From Rhodanobacteraceae bacterium (GTDB taxonomy: Bacteria > Pseudomonadota > Gammaproteobacteria > Xanthomonadales > Rhodanobacteraceae): 53,842 nt of DNA. The position numbers and the translations under genes are program-made. Positions 1 to 8,204 of this stretch are shown piece by piece. The stretch covers positions 1-53,842 of the forward strand of contig SCQS01000069.1 in assembly GCA_004299705.1 (NCBI GenBank), in the 5' to 3' direction. The notes below the pieces were generated by a model. That model did not search any database. It worked only from the letters and a program-made list of their open reading frames with translations, and was not told the DNA's origin. Every line of letters starts with the position of its first letter. Positions within the stretch are counted from its first letter, which is position 1.

Positions 1-24
1 CAGTTGCATCATCTCTTCGGTCAT
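1..24 (-). CDS. 5' end of a probable IS256-type (mutator) transposase, partial
   Basis: Reading leftwards from 24, the minus strand gives ATG plus seven codons (MTEEMMQL) before the window edge. A GAGGA ribosome-binding site lies about 8 nt upstream. Many IS256/mutator transposases begin with a very similar string (MTxEMMxL), so I infer that an insertion sequence runs off the left edge. The adjoining plus-strand gene lacks its 5' end, which fits. Eight residues cannot prove the family. Confidence 0.4.
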
Positions 25-121
25 CGGTGGTTCCTCGGGTGGGGTCAGGTGTCGCAACCCAAACCCTAAACCCGAGCACCACCGGTGACCTCAGTTACAC
101 CACGTCAGGGGACACAACCAA

Positions 122-709
122 CTGTGGCTTGAAACGCAGACCGACCTGCACAGTTCGATCTATTTGGCGTACGGAGGGTACTTCAGACAGGCACTTGGAG
201 TGCTCCGTTTCTGGCTAGAACTCGCTGTACAAGGTGTCTATTTCAGCGCTCACTACAAAGGTCCGACTAGTCGCTATCGTCAATGGCGCGCCGGGAACCG
301 TCAGGCTCCTGCCGACATGCGCAAGATTGCTGAATCGCTTGCGGTAAGGTCTGGCAAATCTTTCGATGCTGATGCAGGTTCGATTTTTCGGCGGCTTGAC
401 CCCGTATATGCAGCGCTTTGCAATCACACTCACGGTCGAGGCCTGGATGTGTACGATCTTCAGAACGGCCGTGACAATGTTCCACGCTTCCTTGAACGAA
501 GCTTCGACACATGGTGGCAAGGTCTGGTGCAGGTCTTTGCGGTGGCCTGTTACCTGTACCGCCTGTTCTACGTGAAACCACTTTGTCAATATTTTGCGGA
601 GTATGGATCTGAGAAGCGTCGTGCGGTGGCACTCGGCAAGGCGCTGCACGCCATCGTGCCCGAGTTCGCATTACTCGTTTCGTCTGTGCGGCAACCGTTG
701 CCAAAATGA
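122..709 (+). pseudogene. 5'-truncated hypothetical gene
   Basis: Coding-looking sequence runs in one frame from about 122 (LWLETQTDLHSS..) to the stop at 707-709. The only in-frame start candidates are a rare CTG at 122 and a TTG at 164. The protein-like sequence clearly continues upstream of the TTG, and an in-frame stop lies at 86-88. The gene therefore looks cut at its 5' end, probably by the insertion sequence on its left. The product is about 195 residues with several aromatic-rich, probably helical segments and a NHTHGRGLD stretch. I do not recognise the family. Its base composition is visibly poorer in G+C than the rest of the window, which suggests a transferred gene. Confidence 0.5.
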
Positions 710-802
710 TTGCTTGCGCGAGTGCGTACCCTCACCCGCCCTTCGGGCACCCTCTCCCGGAGGGAGAGGGAATAACGTGTAATGTCAAAGCGCCGTCAGC
801 GC

Positions 803-870
803 GTAGGGCGGGAGTAGCGTAGCGAATCCCGCCAATTGACTTGTTGAAGGCGGGTTATCACCCGCCCTAC
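803..870. repeat. GTAG-type REP pair
   Basis: The element begins GTAGGGCGGGAG and ends CCCGCCCTAC, with inner CCCGCC/GGCGGG stems. The same design recurs at 27741-27811, 28375-28451 and 38344-38412. The terminal GTAG at the foot of the hairpin matches REP elements mobilised by RAYT enzymes, and a RAYT relic lies at 27832-28355. Confidence 0.75.
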
Positions 871-1049
871 AGAAGCGGGCCATGGATGGCCGCGTCGATG
901 CGACAAACACGCCATGGGACGGCGCGGAAGAAGGTAGGGATGTCAAAGCAGCCAAAGCAAAGGCAATGGATTCCGGGTTCTGGCCTGCGGCCAGCCCCGG
1001 AATGACGACGTTTGGTGGGTGCTGCGATGCGCCGGGATGATGGATGTCG

Positions 1050-1097
1050 GCATCCCCCCACCGCTTCGCGGTGACCCCCTTCCTGCGGAAGGGGGTG
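1050..1097. repeat. Composite CCCCCTTC/GAAGGGGG repeat unit
   Basis: GCATCCCCCC is followed by a short GC palindrome, then GACCCCCTTCC and GGAAGGGGGTG. The same module recurs near 7816-7866, 17544-17652, 20480-20634 and 45126-45232. It lies directly downstream of the uvrD stop. Confidence 0.65.
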
Positions 1098-1101
1098 AAC
1101 G

Positions 1102-3345
1102 TCAAAGCGCCGTCAGATTCGCGTACGCCGCAACCAGCCACTTCGGTCCCGCGTCCGCGAAGTTCACCTGGATGCGGGTGTGCGCGCCGGAGCCTTCGGC
1201 GCTGATCACGACGCCTTCGCCGAAGCTGGCGTGGCGCACGTGCTGGCCGAGTTTGATGGGGAGTGTGTCGTCGAGGTCGGCGTGGCCGCGCGAGGCGCGC
1301 GTGGTGTACACCGGCCGCGAAATCTTCGCGCGCGGGCGCACTTCGGTCAGCAGGTGCGCGGGCAGTTCGTCGAGGAAGCGCGATGGGCGTTGCAGGGTTT
1401 CGCTGCCGTACTGACGGCGCGACTCGGCGTAGCACAGCACCAGCCGTTCGCGCGCACGGGTGATGCCGACGTAGGCGAGGCGGCGTTCCTCTTCCAGGCG
1501 TGACGGGTCTTCGACCGAGCGTTGGGTCGGGAACAGACCGTCTTCCATGCCGACCAAGAACACGATCGGAAACTCCAGGCCCTTGGCCGAGTGCAGGGTC
1601 ATCAATTGCACGCAATCGCTGCCGGCTTCGCCTTGGCCTTCGCCGGCTTCCAGCGCGGCGTGGGCGAGGAAGGCCGCGAGTTCGGAGAGGTTCGCTTCGA
1701 TGTCTTCGGGCGTGGGTTCGAAACGGCTGGCGACGTTGACCAGTTCATCGAGGTTTTCGACGCGCGCCTCGGCGTTGCCGCGGCTGTCGCGCTCGTAGTA
1801 ATCGCGCAGGCCGGATTGCGTGATCGCGCGTTCGACTTGCTCGGCCAGGGAAAGCTCGGGACCGGGGACTGGGGACAGGGGACCGGTCGAAGCGGCTTCT
1901 GTTCCATGGTCCCCGGTCCCTGGTCCCGTTGTGGTTTGCGCCAACCCATCGATCACGACTAAAAACCCCCGCAACGCATTCTTCGCGCGCGTGTTCAACT
2001 CGCCGCCCGCCAGTTCCGCGAGCGACGCGTCCCACAACGACGTGTCGTCGGCACGCGCGCGGCGACGCAGCGCCTCGACGCTGCGCTCGCCCACGCCGTG
2101 CGGCGGGGTCGCCAGCGCGCGCTCGAACGAAGCGTCGTCGTGGCGGTTGGCGGCAAGCCGCAGATACGCGAGGGCATCCTTCACTTCCGCGCGTTCGAAA
2201 TAGCGCTGGCCGCCGTAGACGCGATACGGGATGTTTTTCTGATGCAGTTGTTCCTCGAAGTTGCGCGACTGCGCGTTGGAGCGGTACAGCACCGCGATGT
2301 CGGACGCATGCCCGCCGCCATCGAGATATTCGCGGATGCGCTCGATCACGAAGCGCGCCTCGTCCTGCTCGTTGTAGGCCGCGTACAGCGCGATCGCCTC
2401 GCCCTTGTCGCCGGACGTCCACAATTTCTTGCCGAGACGCGATGGGTTCTGCGCGATCACCGCATTGGCGGCTTCGAGGATGGTCGCGGTTGAACGATAG
2501 TTTTGTTCCAGCCGCAGCGTTTTCGCGTCGGGAAAATCGCGCAGGAAGGCGCGCATGTTCTCGACCTTCGCGCCGCGCCAGCCGTAGATGGATTGATCGT
2601 CGTCGCCGACCGCGAACACTTTGCCGGTCTTGCCGGCGAGCAGCCGAATCCACGCGTACTGCAGCGCGTTGGTGTCCTGGAATTCGTCGATCAGCAGGTG
2701 CCGCCAGCGTTCCTGGTAATGCGCGCGCAGCGCATCGTTGTCGCGAATCAACTCATGCGCGCGCAGCAGCAGTTCGGCGAAATCCACCAGTCCTGCGCGC
2801 CGGCAGGCCTGTTCGTAGGCTTCGTAGATTTGCAGATACGTGCGTGCGACAGGATGGTCGCCGGGTTCGATGCCATCCGGCCGCTTGCCCTCGTCCTTCC
2901 ACTGGTTGATCTGCCAGCAGGCCTGGCGCGGCGGATAGCGCGCCTCGTCGATGCCGAGTCCCGCGACCACGCGCTTCACCAGCCGTTGCTGGTCATCACT
3001 GTCGAGGATCTGGAAGGTTTCCGGCAACTGCGCTTCCTGCCAGTGCTGGCGCAGCAGGCGATGCGCGATGCCGTGGAAGGTGCCGACGGTGAGTCCGCGC
3101 AGGCCGCGCGGAAGCAGGCTCGCAAGCCGCGCGCGCATCTCGCCCGCGGCCTTGTTGGTGAAGGTGACCGCGAGGATCGACCACGGCGGCGCGGCTTCGG
3201 CTTCGATCAGCCAACCGATGCGGTGGGTGAGCACGCGGGTCTTGCCCGAGCCCGCGCCGGCCAGCACCAGATAGTGGCCAGGCGGGGCGGCGACCGCTTC
3301 GCGTTGCGCGGCGTTGAGGGAATCCAGCAGGTACGAAACATCCAT
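1102..3345 (-). CDS. uvrD: ATP-dependent DNA helicase II (UvrD)
   Basis: A superfamily 1A 3'-5' helicase that unwinds DNA in nucleotide excision and mismatch repair. It has 747 residues; E. coli UvrD has 720. Walker A GAGSGKT lies at about residues 30-36 (motif I), DEFQDTN follows in motif II, and GDDDQSIYGWRGA, QNYRS and the C-terminal VGITRARERL are in the expected order. I start at the ATG giving MDVSYLLDSLNAAQ, because the UvrD family begins there and the longer reading frame adds unrelated sequence. Around residues 470-497 the protein contains a low-complexity Gly/Pro/Thr linker encoded by a GGGGAC-type dispersed repeat, which accounts for the extra length. The gene ends in a repeat block and is divergent from the YidB-like gene. 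Confidence 0.95.
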   Translation of the reverse strand: MDVSYLLDSLNAAQREAVAAPPGHYLVLAGAGSGKTRVLTHRIGWLIEAEAAPPWSILAVTFTNKAAGEMRARLASLLPRGLRGLTVGTFHGIAHRLLRQHWQEAQLPETFQILDSDDQQRLVKRVVAGLGIDEARYPPRQACWQINQWKDEGKRPDGIEPGDHPVARTYLQIYEAYEQACRRAGLVDFAELLLRAHELIRDNDALRAHYQERWRHLLIDEFQDTNALQYAWIRLLAGKTGKVFAVGDDDQSIYGWRGAKVENMRAFLRDFPDAKTLRLEQNYRSTATILEAANAVIAQNPSRLGKKLWTSGDKGEAIALYAAYNEQDEARFVIERIREYLDGGGHASDIAVLYRSNAQSRNFEEQLHQKNIPYRVYGGQRYFERAEVKDALAYLRLAANRHDDASFERALATPPHGVGERSVEALRRRARADDTSLWDASLAELAGGELNTRAKNALRGFLVVIDGLAQTTTGPGTGDHGTEAASTGPLSPVPGPELSLAEQVERAITQSGLRDYYERDSRGNAEARVENLDELVNVASRFEPTPEDIEANLSELAAFLAHAALEAGEGQGEAGSDCVQLMTLHSAKGLEFPIVFLVGMEDGLFPTQRSVEDPSRLEEERRLAYVGITRARERLVLCYAESRRQYGSETLQRPSRFLDELPAHLLTEVRPRAKISRPVYTTRASRGHADLDDTLPIKLGQHVRHASFGEGVVISAEGSGAHTRIQVNFADAGPKWLVAAYANLTAL
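1857..1928. repeat. GGGAC/GTCCC dispersed repeat inside uvrD
   Basis: The top strand reads CGGGACCGGGGACTGGGG and so on, then a mirror part with GGTCCCCGGTCCCTGGTCCC. It belongs to the same family as the arrays at 4481-4549, 16432-16462 and 21083-21111. Here it keeps the uvrD frame open and encodes a flexible loop. Confidence 0.8.
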
Positions 3346-3452
3346 CGCGTCAATTGTAACGTTCACTGTCCGGCTTACTTGGTGGTATCTTCGCCAGGAT
3401 CGCCGGAGGTTCTTCGGCGATTCCCACTCACGCAAAGGAAGGAGATAACACC

Positions 3453-3869
3453 ATGTCGATTCTCGATGCGTTGAAAGGCTTGGCGGGCGGGCAGGGCGCC
3501 AGCAGCGGCAATCCCACCCTGGACATGATCGGCGGCCTGATCCAGAAATCCGGCGGCGTCGGCGGTCTGGTGTCCACTCTGCAGCAGGGCGGGCTGGGCG
3601 GCGTGGTCAATTCCTGGGTCGGCAACGGCGCCAACCAGTCGGTCAGTGGCCAGCAACTCGGTCAGGCACTGCAGGGCACCGCGGCCGGCCAACACGTGCA
3701 AGCGATGGCACAGAAACTGGGTGTCGATCCTTCCCAGGTGCTGGGCCAGTTGGCGCAGCACCTGCCGAATGTGGTGAATCACCTGACCCCGGATGGGCAG
3801 GTGCCGGCAGGTGGCAGCGGCTTCAATCTGAGCCAGCTTTCGGGGCTTGCGAGCAAGCTGGGTCTTTGA
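3453..3869 (+). CDS. YidB-like (DUF937) protein
   Basis: A 138-residue Gly/Gln-rich protein of the YidB/DUF937 type. It shows the family pattern of an N-terminal MSILDALKGL helix, a GGLIQKSGGVGGLV segment, and QLGQAL with a Lxxhlp-containing C-terminal helical part. The function is unknown; family members are small soluble proteins found mostly in proteobacteria. A good ribosome-binding site (AAGGAAGGAG) lies about 10 nt before the ATG. It is transcribed away from uvrD, and the roughly 107 bp between the two starts must hold both promoters. Confidence 0.8.
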   Translation: MSILDALKGLAGGQGASSGNPTLDMIGGLIQKSGGVGGLVSTLQQGGLGGVVNSWVGNGANQSVSGQQLGQALQGTAAGQHVQAMAQKLGVDPSQVLGQLAQHLPNVVNHLTPDGQVPAGGSGFNLSQLSGLASKLGL

Positions 3870-3903
3870 CCCGCCGCCAGGAACATTCGAAACAAACCCC
3901 GTG

Positions 3904-3972
3904 CGTCATTCCCGCGAACGCGGGAGTCCAAACGACCTCTTTCAATGGATGCCCGCCTTCGCGGGAATGACG
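3904..3972. repeat. Inverted repeat with GTCATTCCCGCG / CGCGGGAATGAC ends
   Basis: The outer arms GTCATTCCCGCG and CGCGGGAATGACG pair, with a second partial palindrome (GCGGGAGTCC / GGATGCCCGC) inside. This is a common dispersed element type in proteobacteria. More degenerate relatives are at about 990-1010, 32751-32877 and 38455-38582. Confidence 0.7.
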
Positions 3973-3995
3973 TCAAAACTGGGGTGCTGCGGATG

Positions 3996-4033
3996 TAAAA
4001 AACGCGCGGCTCGTCGGGCCGCGCGTTTTGCGT
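3996..4033. terminator. Rho-independent terminator, probably serving the minus-strand membrane gene
   Basis: A perfect 10-bp stem AACGCGCGGC / GCCGCGCGTT with a 7-nt loop. On the minus strand it is followed by a run of T, so it would end the 4049-4267 transcript 15-50 nt past its stop. On the plus strand a shorter T-tract follows, so it could also act on the YidB-like gene. Confidence 0.75.
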
Positions 4034-4048
4034 CCTGAACGACGCTCG

Positions 4049-4267
4049 TCATTTTTTCTTCAGCGCGCCCGCAAGGATCAGCACGCCGCCCACCACGATG
4101 CCGGCATAGCCGATCGGCGCCGGCACCGGTTTCTGCACGGTGGTCTTGACTTCGAGCTGACCGAACTTGATCGGCGTTTCGGTGCTGGGGTAGGTGGGTT
4201 TGCCCGTGGCGATCCACACGCCCAGCCCGAGCAGCACGATGCCGACGATGATCAGTCCGATGCGCAT
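4049..4267 (-). CDS. Small two-TM membrane protein (DUF3185-like)
   Basis: A 72-residue protein. Residues 1-20 form one membrane helix (MRIGLIIVGIVLLGLGVWIA). A polar periplasmic or cytosolic loop (about 21-48) follows, and residues 50-69 form a second helix with GGV and ends in KKK. The layout resembles DUF3185 small membrane proteins. An AAGGAG ribosome-binding site lies 8 nt before the ATG. It is convergent with the YidB-like gene and the two share a terminator. The function is not known. Confidence 0.75.
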   Translation of the reverse strand: MRIGLIIVGIVLLGLGVWIATGKPTYPSTETPIKFGQLEVKTTVQKPVPAPIGYAGIVVGGVLILAGALKKK

Positions 4268-4394
4268 GTCACGATCTCCTTGGAATGAACCCCCGAGGCT
4301 ACGGGAATGCGCGGGGCCATGCCAGTGGGGGGCAGGCGGTCAGGTTGTTGCCGAATGGCTCGACCAAGGGGTCGCGCGAGCACGGCGTCCCTTC

Positions 4395-4450
4395 CCTCTC
4401 ACCCCATCCCTCGCCCCCAAGCGGTGAAGCCGCTTGGGGGCGAGGGGGTA
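4395..4450. repeat. Palindromic repeat with CGCCCCCAAGCGG / CCGCTTGGGGGCG arms
   Basis: A near-perfect inverted repeat around GTGAAG, flanked by TCACCCCATCCCT and GAGGGGGTATCCAT. It resembles a variant of the CCCCCTTC repeat modules seen elsewhere in the window. It lies downstream of prc, between the two minus-strand genes. Confidence 0.6.
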
Positions 4451-4480
4451 TCCATCCGAAGCCTGCTGCTTCACACTTTT

Positions 4481-4549
4481 CCGGTCCCCGGTCCCCGGTC
4501 CCCGGTCCCCGAGTCCCGAGTCCCGAGTCCCGAGTCCCGAGTCCCGAGC
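4481..4549. repeat. Tandem heptamer array (GGTCCCC)n(GAGTCCC)n
   Basis: About four copies of GGTCCCC run into about five copies of GAGTCCC and stop two bases before the prc stop codon. It is the same sequence family as the copies in uvrD (1857-1928), at the end of the glycosyltransferase gene (16432-16462) and before the acyltransferase gene (21083-21111). Copy number probably varies by slippage. Confidence 0.85.
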
Positions 4550-4550
4550 A

Positions 4551-6896
4551 TCAATGTGTGCTGCTGGCGCTTGCAGGAGCCGGCGTTGATTTCGCCGCCG
4601 CGGGTGCCGAGGCAGGCGCAGGCGCCGCCGCCGGCGCCGAACTTGCGATCGACACCGGGTGGATGAAGGCCTGCCTGGGCAGCACTTCGTGCGCGAGCTT
4701 GGGGTCTTTGGCCAACATCACGACTTCGTCGGACATGATGTGTGCGGCTTCGTCCAGCTCGATGTCCTTGGCCTGCTTGGCCGCCTTTTCGCGTGCCACC
4801 GACTTCTTGACGTTCTGCTCGCCCGGGGTCAGGCCGTTGTCCGGTTCCAGCATGATCGCGGACACGTCACCCAGCGCTTCGCGGCGCTTCTTGAATTCTG
4901 CATCCTGCGCATCCTGCTGCTTGCGTTCGGCCTCGCGCACCTTGTAGTTGAGCGACACGCTCTTCTGGTCGTGCAGCTTGCGGGCGGCGGCCAACTCGTC
5001 CAGCAGCAGTTTCCACGCCGGGTCGGTCTTGGCGCGCGCAGCGTGCTCGGCCGTCAGCGGCGCGACCAGCGGTTGCTGGGTCGCGACCGGCGTGTATTGG
5101 GCCGGCGGGATGTGGGTCCACGGCAGCGCGTTCGGATAGCTCGACTCGCCATAATCCTTGTAGCCGATCGAGTGCGGGAACAGGATGTTGGGTGTCACGC
5201 CGTGCAACTGCGTGGAATCGCCATCGACGCGGAAGAACTCGGCGATGGTCATCTTGAGTTCGCCCAGGGTTGGCTTGCTGTTCATCGCCAACTGGTCGAG
5301 ACTCATCAGGTTCTGCACCGTGCCCTTGCCGAAGGTCTGTTCGCCGATGATCAGGCCGCGACCGTAATCCTGGATCGCGGCGGTGAAGATTTCACTGGCC
5401 GAGGCCGAACCGCGGTTGACCAGCACCGCCATCGGGCCGGTCCACAGCATCTTCTTGTCGGAGTCGTCCTCCTGGATCTGGCCGCGGTTGTCGCGCACCT
5501 GCACGATCGGGCCCTTGCCGATGAACAGGCCGGCGAGGTTGATCGCTTCGTCGAGCGAGCCGCCGCCGTTGTCGCGCAGGTCGACGATCACCGCCGAAAC
5601 CTTGTCCTTCTTCAGCTCGACCAGCAGTTTCGCGACGTCGCGCGAGGCACTGCGGTAGTCGGGATCGCCGCGCCGGCGCGCGTCGAAATCCTCGTAGAAA
5701 CTCGGCAGTTCAATGATGCCGACCTTGATGGTGCGGCCGCCGTCCTTGACGTCGATGACCTTTTTCTTCGCGGCCTGGTCGGCGATGCTGACCTTGGCGC
5801 GTACCAGCGTGATCACCTTGGGCTTGGCGTCCGGGCCGCCCTCGGCGGGCAGGATTTCGAGCCGCACCACGGTGCCCTTCTTGCCGCGGATCTTGGAGAC
5901 CACGTCGTCGATGCGCCAGCCGACCACGTCGACCATCGGCCCGCATGCGCCCTGCGCCACGCCCACGATCTTGTCACCGACCTCGAGCTTGCCGGACTTC
6001 ATGGCCGGACCGCCCGGCACCACCTCGCGGATCACGGTGTATTCGTCGTGTTCCTGCAGCACCGCGCCGATGCCGTCCAGCGACAGGCTCATGGTGATGT
6101 TGAAGTTCTGGCTGGCGCGCGGCCCGAAGTAATTGGTGTGCGGGTCGATCGCCATCGCGTAGGAGTTCATGAACGTCTGGAACACGTCCTCGCTGTCGAG
6201 CTGGTGCACGCGGTCGAGGTAATTCTCGTAGCGGTGCGTCAGCGTCTTGCGGATCTTGGCATCGTCGTCGCCCGCGAGCTTCAGGCGGATCCAGTCGTTG
6301 GTGACGCGCTCTTTCCATATCTGGTCCAGCGCGGCGGTATTCGCGGCCCACGATGCCTTGTCGCGGTCGAAGGTGTAGGTTCCGTTGGTGTCGAGCTTGA
6401 CGCCCTGCTTCAGCAACGACAGCGCGTAGGCGGTGCGTTCGCCCGCGCGTTTTTCGTACAGGTTGAAGATCGCGAACGGGATCGACATGTCGCCGTTCCA
6501 GATCGCGTCGTCGAGCTTGGTGCGGTCGGGCGCGAACTGGTCGATGTCCTGTTGCGTGAAGAACAGCTTGCTGCCGTCCAGGGCCTTGAAATAGGCCTTG
6601 AAGATCTTCTGCGACATCGCGCTGTCGAGCGGCAGCGCCTCGTACTGGAAGCGGGTCAGCAGGCGCGCCGCGAGGATCGCGGCCTGGCCTTGCGCCGCGG
6701 TCGGTTTCAGCACCGGCGCGGGCGTCATCTTCCACGCGGTGACCGGCGTGGTCAGCGTGCTGGACGAGGAAGCCGGGCAGTTCGCCGGCGGCGTCAAGTC
6801 CTGCACGGGTGCGGCGCTGCGCGCGTACGCGGCGAACGAAGGCACGCCGAATGAAAGCAGGAGGGCGGTCAGGAGAACAAAAGCACGCTGCAACAT
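4551..6896 (-). CDS. prc: Carboxy-terminal processing (tail-specific) periplasmic protease Prc
   Basis: An S41A serine endoprotease of the periplasm that trims or degrades C termini; in E. coli it acts on PBP3 and, with NlpI, on murein hydrolases. The protein has 781 residues. A signal peptide covers about residues 1-25, followed by an N-terminal helical domain with DPHTNYF near 251. The PDZ domain spans about 270-365 (GIGAVLQ, GGPAMKSGKLEVGD). The peptidase core has NRGSASASEIF and FGKGTVQ; Ser499 and Lys524 are the expected dyad with the usual 25-residue spacing. A C-terminal DUF3340-like region and an Ala/Pro-rich tail follow. An AAGGAA ribosome-binding site precedes the ATG. A heptamer repeat array abuts the stop. 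Confidence 0.95.
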   Translation of the reverse strand: MLQRAFVLLTALLLSFGVPSFAAYARSAAPVQDLTPPANCPASSSSTLTTPVTAWKMTPAPVLKPTAAQGQAAILAARLLTRFQYEALPLDSAMSQKIFKAYFKALDGSKLFFTQQDIDQFAPDRTKLDDAIWNGDMSIPFAIFNLYEKRAGERTAYALSLLKQGVKLDTNGTYTFDRDKASWAANTAALDQIWKERVTNDWIRLKLAGDDDAKIRKTLTHRYENYLDRVHQLDSEDVFQTFMNSYAMAIDPHTNYFGPRASQNFNITMSLSLDGIGAVLQEHDEYTVIREVVPGGPAMKSGKLEVGDKIVGVAQGACGPMVDVVGWRIDDVVSKIRGKKGTVVRLEILPAEGGPDAKPKVITLVRAKVSIADQAAKKKVIDVKDGGRTIKVGIIELPSFYEDFDARRRGDPDYRSASRDVAKLLVELKKDKVSAVIVDLRDNGGGSLDEAINLAGLFIGKGPIVQVRDNRGQIQEDDSDKKMLWTGPMAVLVNRGSASASEIFTAAIQDYGRGLIIGEQTFGKGTVQNLMSLDQLAMNSKPTLGELKMTIAEFFRVDGDSTQLHGVTPNILFPHSIGYKDYGESSYPNALPWTHIPPAQYTPVATQQPLVAPLTAEHAARAKTDPAWKLLLDELAAARKLHDQKSVSLNYKVREAERKQQDAQDAEFKKRREALGDVSAIMLEPDNGLTPGEQNVKKSVAREKAAKQAKDIELDEAAHIMSDEVVMLAKDPKLAHEVLPRQAFIHPVSIASSAPAAAPAPASAPAAAKSTPAPASASSTH

Positions 6897-6956
6897 GGAC
6901 TTTCCTTGGACGGCCGCAACGGGACGGCCGGGTGCGCTCGGGGCGCGGACGTGGAT

Positions 6957-6985
6957 GAAAAATACGCCAGCCGTTCGCTGGCGCG
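6957..6985 (-). terminator. Probable terminator after lipB
   Basis: On the minus strand CGCCAGC-GAAC-GGCTGGCG is followed by TATTTTTC. It lies about 90 nt past the lipB stop and 60 nt before the prc start, so it would separate the two transcripts. Confidence 0.65.
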
Positions 6986-7076
6986 TGCGGGTACGTGGTG
7001 CGGGCGGGTGAGGCTCGTCGAGGCGCGGCCCGAAGCTACGGTATCCGAAAACACCGACGCCGGATACGGCCGCAAG

Positions 7077-7790
7077 TCATGCAGCGGCGCGGGGCAGAGC
7101 GGAGTCCGCTTCCTGCGGCGACAATCCGAATTGTCGGCCCAACTCAACAATCAGCACATCCTCGACATCCGCCAGCCGCGACGGGCCGCCCAAGTCTAGC
7201 ATCTGTGCCACCTGAAGACCCGCGTAACCGCAGGGGTTGATGCGCTGGAAGGGTTCCAGGTCCATCGCGATGTTGAAGGCGAGGCCGTGGAACGTGCAGC
7301 CGTGGCGCACGCGCAGGCCCAGCGCCGCGATCTTGGCGCCGGCCACGTACACGCCGGGCGCGCCTTCGCGGCGGACGGCCATGATGTTCCATTCGGCCAG
7401 GGTGTCGATGATGGCCTGCTCGATCCGGTGCACCATGTCGCGCACGCCGACGTGCAGCCGGCGCAGGTCCAGCAGCGGATAGGCCACGATCTGCCCGGGT
7501 CCGTGGTAGGTGACCTGGCCGCCGCGATCGACGTGGATGACGGGAATATCGCCCGGCGCCAGCACGTGTTCGGGCTTGCCGGCCTGGCCCAGCGTGAACA
7601 CCGGATCGTGTTCGACCAGCCACAGTTCGTCCGGCGTATCCGGCCCGCGCGCGTCGGTGAACGCCTGCATCGCGTGCCAGACCGGCTCGTAGGGCTGGCG
7701 GCCGAGGCGGCGGATGAGCAATGGCCGGGGATGGGATGGATTGCTTCCCCCTTCGCCTGCGAAGGGGGATTGAGGGGGATGGCTTTTCAT
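7077..7790 (-). CDS. lipB: Lipoyl(octanoyl) transferase LipB
   Basis: It moves octanoyl groups from octanoyl-ACP to lipoyl domains, the first step of lipoate synthesis. Family motifs are present: [31 protein letters not shown] (catalytic Lys) and INPCGYAGL (catalytic Cys). The start is doubtful. The ATG at 7788-7790 has no ribosome-binding site, and its first 20 or so codons are read from a dispersed repeat. The family homology begins at [12 protein letters not shown], right after a TTG at 7719-7721. Either the repeat has extended the protein or the TTG is used. It follows ybeD, as in many proteobacteria. Confidence 0.9.
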   Translation of the reverse strand: MKSHPPQSPFAGEGGSNPSHPRPLLIRRLGRQPYEPVWHAMQAFTDARGPDTPDELWLVEHDPVFTLGQAGKPEHVLAPGDIPVIHVDRGGQVTYHGPGQIVAYPLLDLRRLHVGVRDMVHRIEQAIIDTLAEWNIMAVRREGAPGVYVAGAKIAALGLRVRHGCTFHGLAFNIAMDLEPFQRINPCGYAGLQVAQMLDLGGPSRLADVEDVLIVELGRQFGLSPQEADSALPRAAA

Positions 7791-7866
7791 GATGTGACGC
7801 GTCGTTTGCGTGTGCGGGCATCCCCCCGCCGCTGCGCGGCGACCCCCTTCCTTCGGAAGGGGGTGA
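7743..7866. repeat. Two CCCCCTTC/GAAGGGGG repeat units around the lipB start
   Basis: One unit (about 7743-7783) has TTCCCCCTTCG / CGAAGGGGGATTGAGGGGGATGG and overlaps the annotated lipB N terminus. The other (about 7816-7866) has GCATCCCCCC, a GCCGC/GCGGC palindrome and CCCCCTTCC / GGAAGGGGGTG. Together they form the composite module also found at 17544-17652, 20480-20634 and 45126-45232. Confidence 0.75.
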
Positions 7867-7908
7867 ACGCGAGCGCATCAATGCACTCCAAGTTCCACAT
7901 CGCTGTGT

Positions 7909-8196
7909 TCACAACGTATACCGAATATCCGGATGTGCGCGCAGCGCCGCATGCGCTTCCTCGTATTTTTCGCGCGTCGGGCACACGAACACCACGCTCA
8001 CCGACACGTAGTTGCCCTGGCTGGACGCGCGCTCGCGCACGCTGGCTTCCAGCACCGACAGCCCGATCTCACGCAGGATTTCCTGCACGCGCTCGCGCAG
8101 TCTGGCGTTCGCGTTGCCCATCGCGGTGATCTCGAAACTGCCGGGGAACTGGAAACCCTGGCCGTCCTTCTTCTCGATATCGTCGAGTTCGCGCAT
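7909..8196 (-). CDS. ybeD: DUF493 (YbeD-like) protein
   Basis: A 95-residue protein of the UPF0250/YbeD family, a small alpha-beta fold reminiscent of regulatory ACT-type domains with no settled function. Recognisable segments are FQFPGSFEITAMG, the VRERASSQGNYVSVSV strand and the C-terminal IRYTL. It starts only 8 nt after the dacC stop and precedes lipB, giving the conserved dacA/C-ybeD-lipB order. A weak AAAGAACGG serves as ribosome-binding site. Confidence 0.9.
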   Translation of the reverse strand: MRELDDIEKKDGQGFQFPGSFEITAMGNANARLRERVQEILREIGLSVLEASVRERASSQGNYVSVSVVFVCPTREKYEEAHAALRAHPDIRYTL

Positions 8197-8204
8197 ACCG
8201 TTCT

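Larger units (their letters stand above)
710..1101. repeat. Gene-free block of stacked dispersed repeats
   Basis: This 390-base stretch has no credible gene. It holds a palindrome with CCTCTCCC/GGGAGAGG arms (about 750-771), a GTAG-type REP pair (803-870), a segment ending in CCGGAATGACG (about 985-1010) related to other copies in the window, and a CCCCCTTC/GAAGGGGG unit (1050-1097). A 16-bp direct repeat of the uvrD 3' end brackets most of it (784-799 and 1101-1116). Confidence 0.7.

Noticed and set aside
785-1100. Minus-strand frame continuing past the uvrD stop
   Set aside because: It reads only through repeat elements and is out of the UvrD frame.
4481-4549. Possible CRISPR-like array
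   Set aside because: Repeats are 7 bases long with no spacers; it is a tandem heptamer array.
4659-6854. Long open frame on the strand opposite prc (about 730 codons)
   Set aside because: A G+C-rich shadow of prc. It has no ribosome-binding site or recognisable motif, and third-position bias belongs to the other strand.
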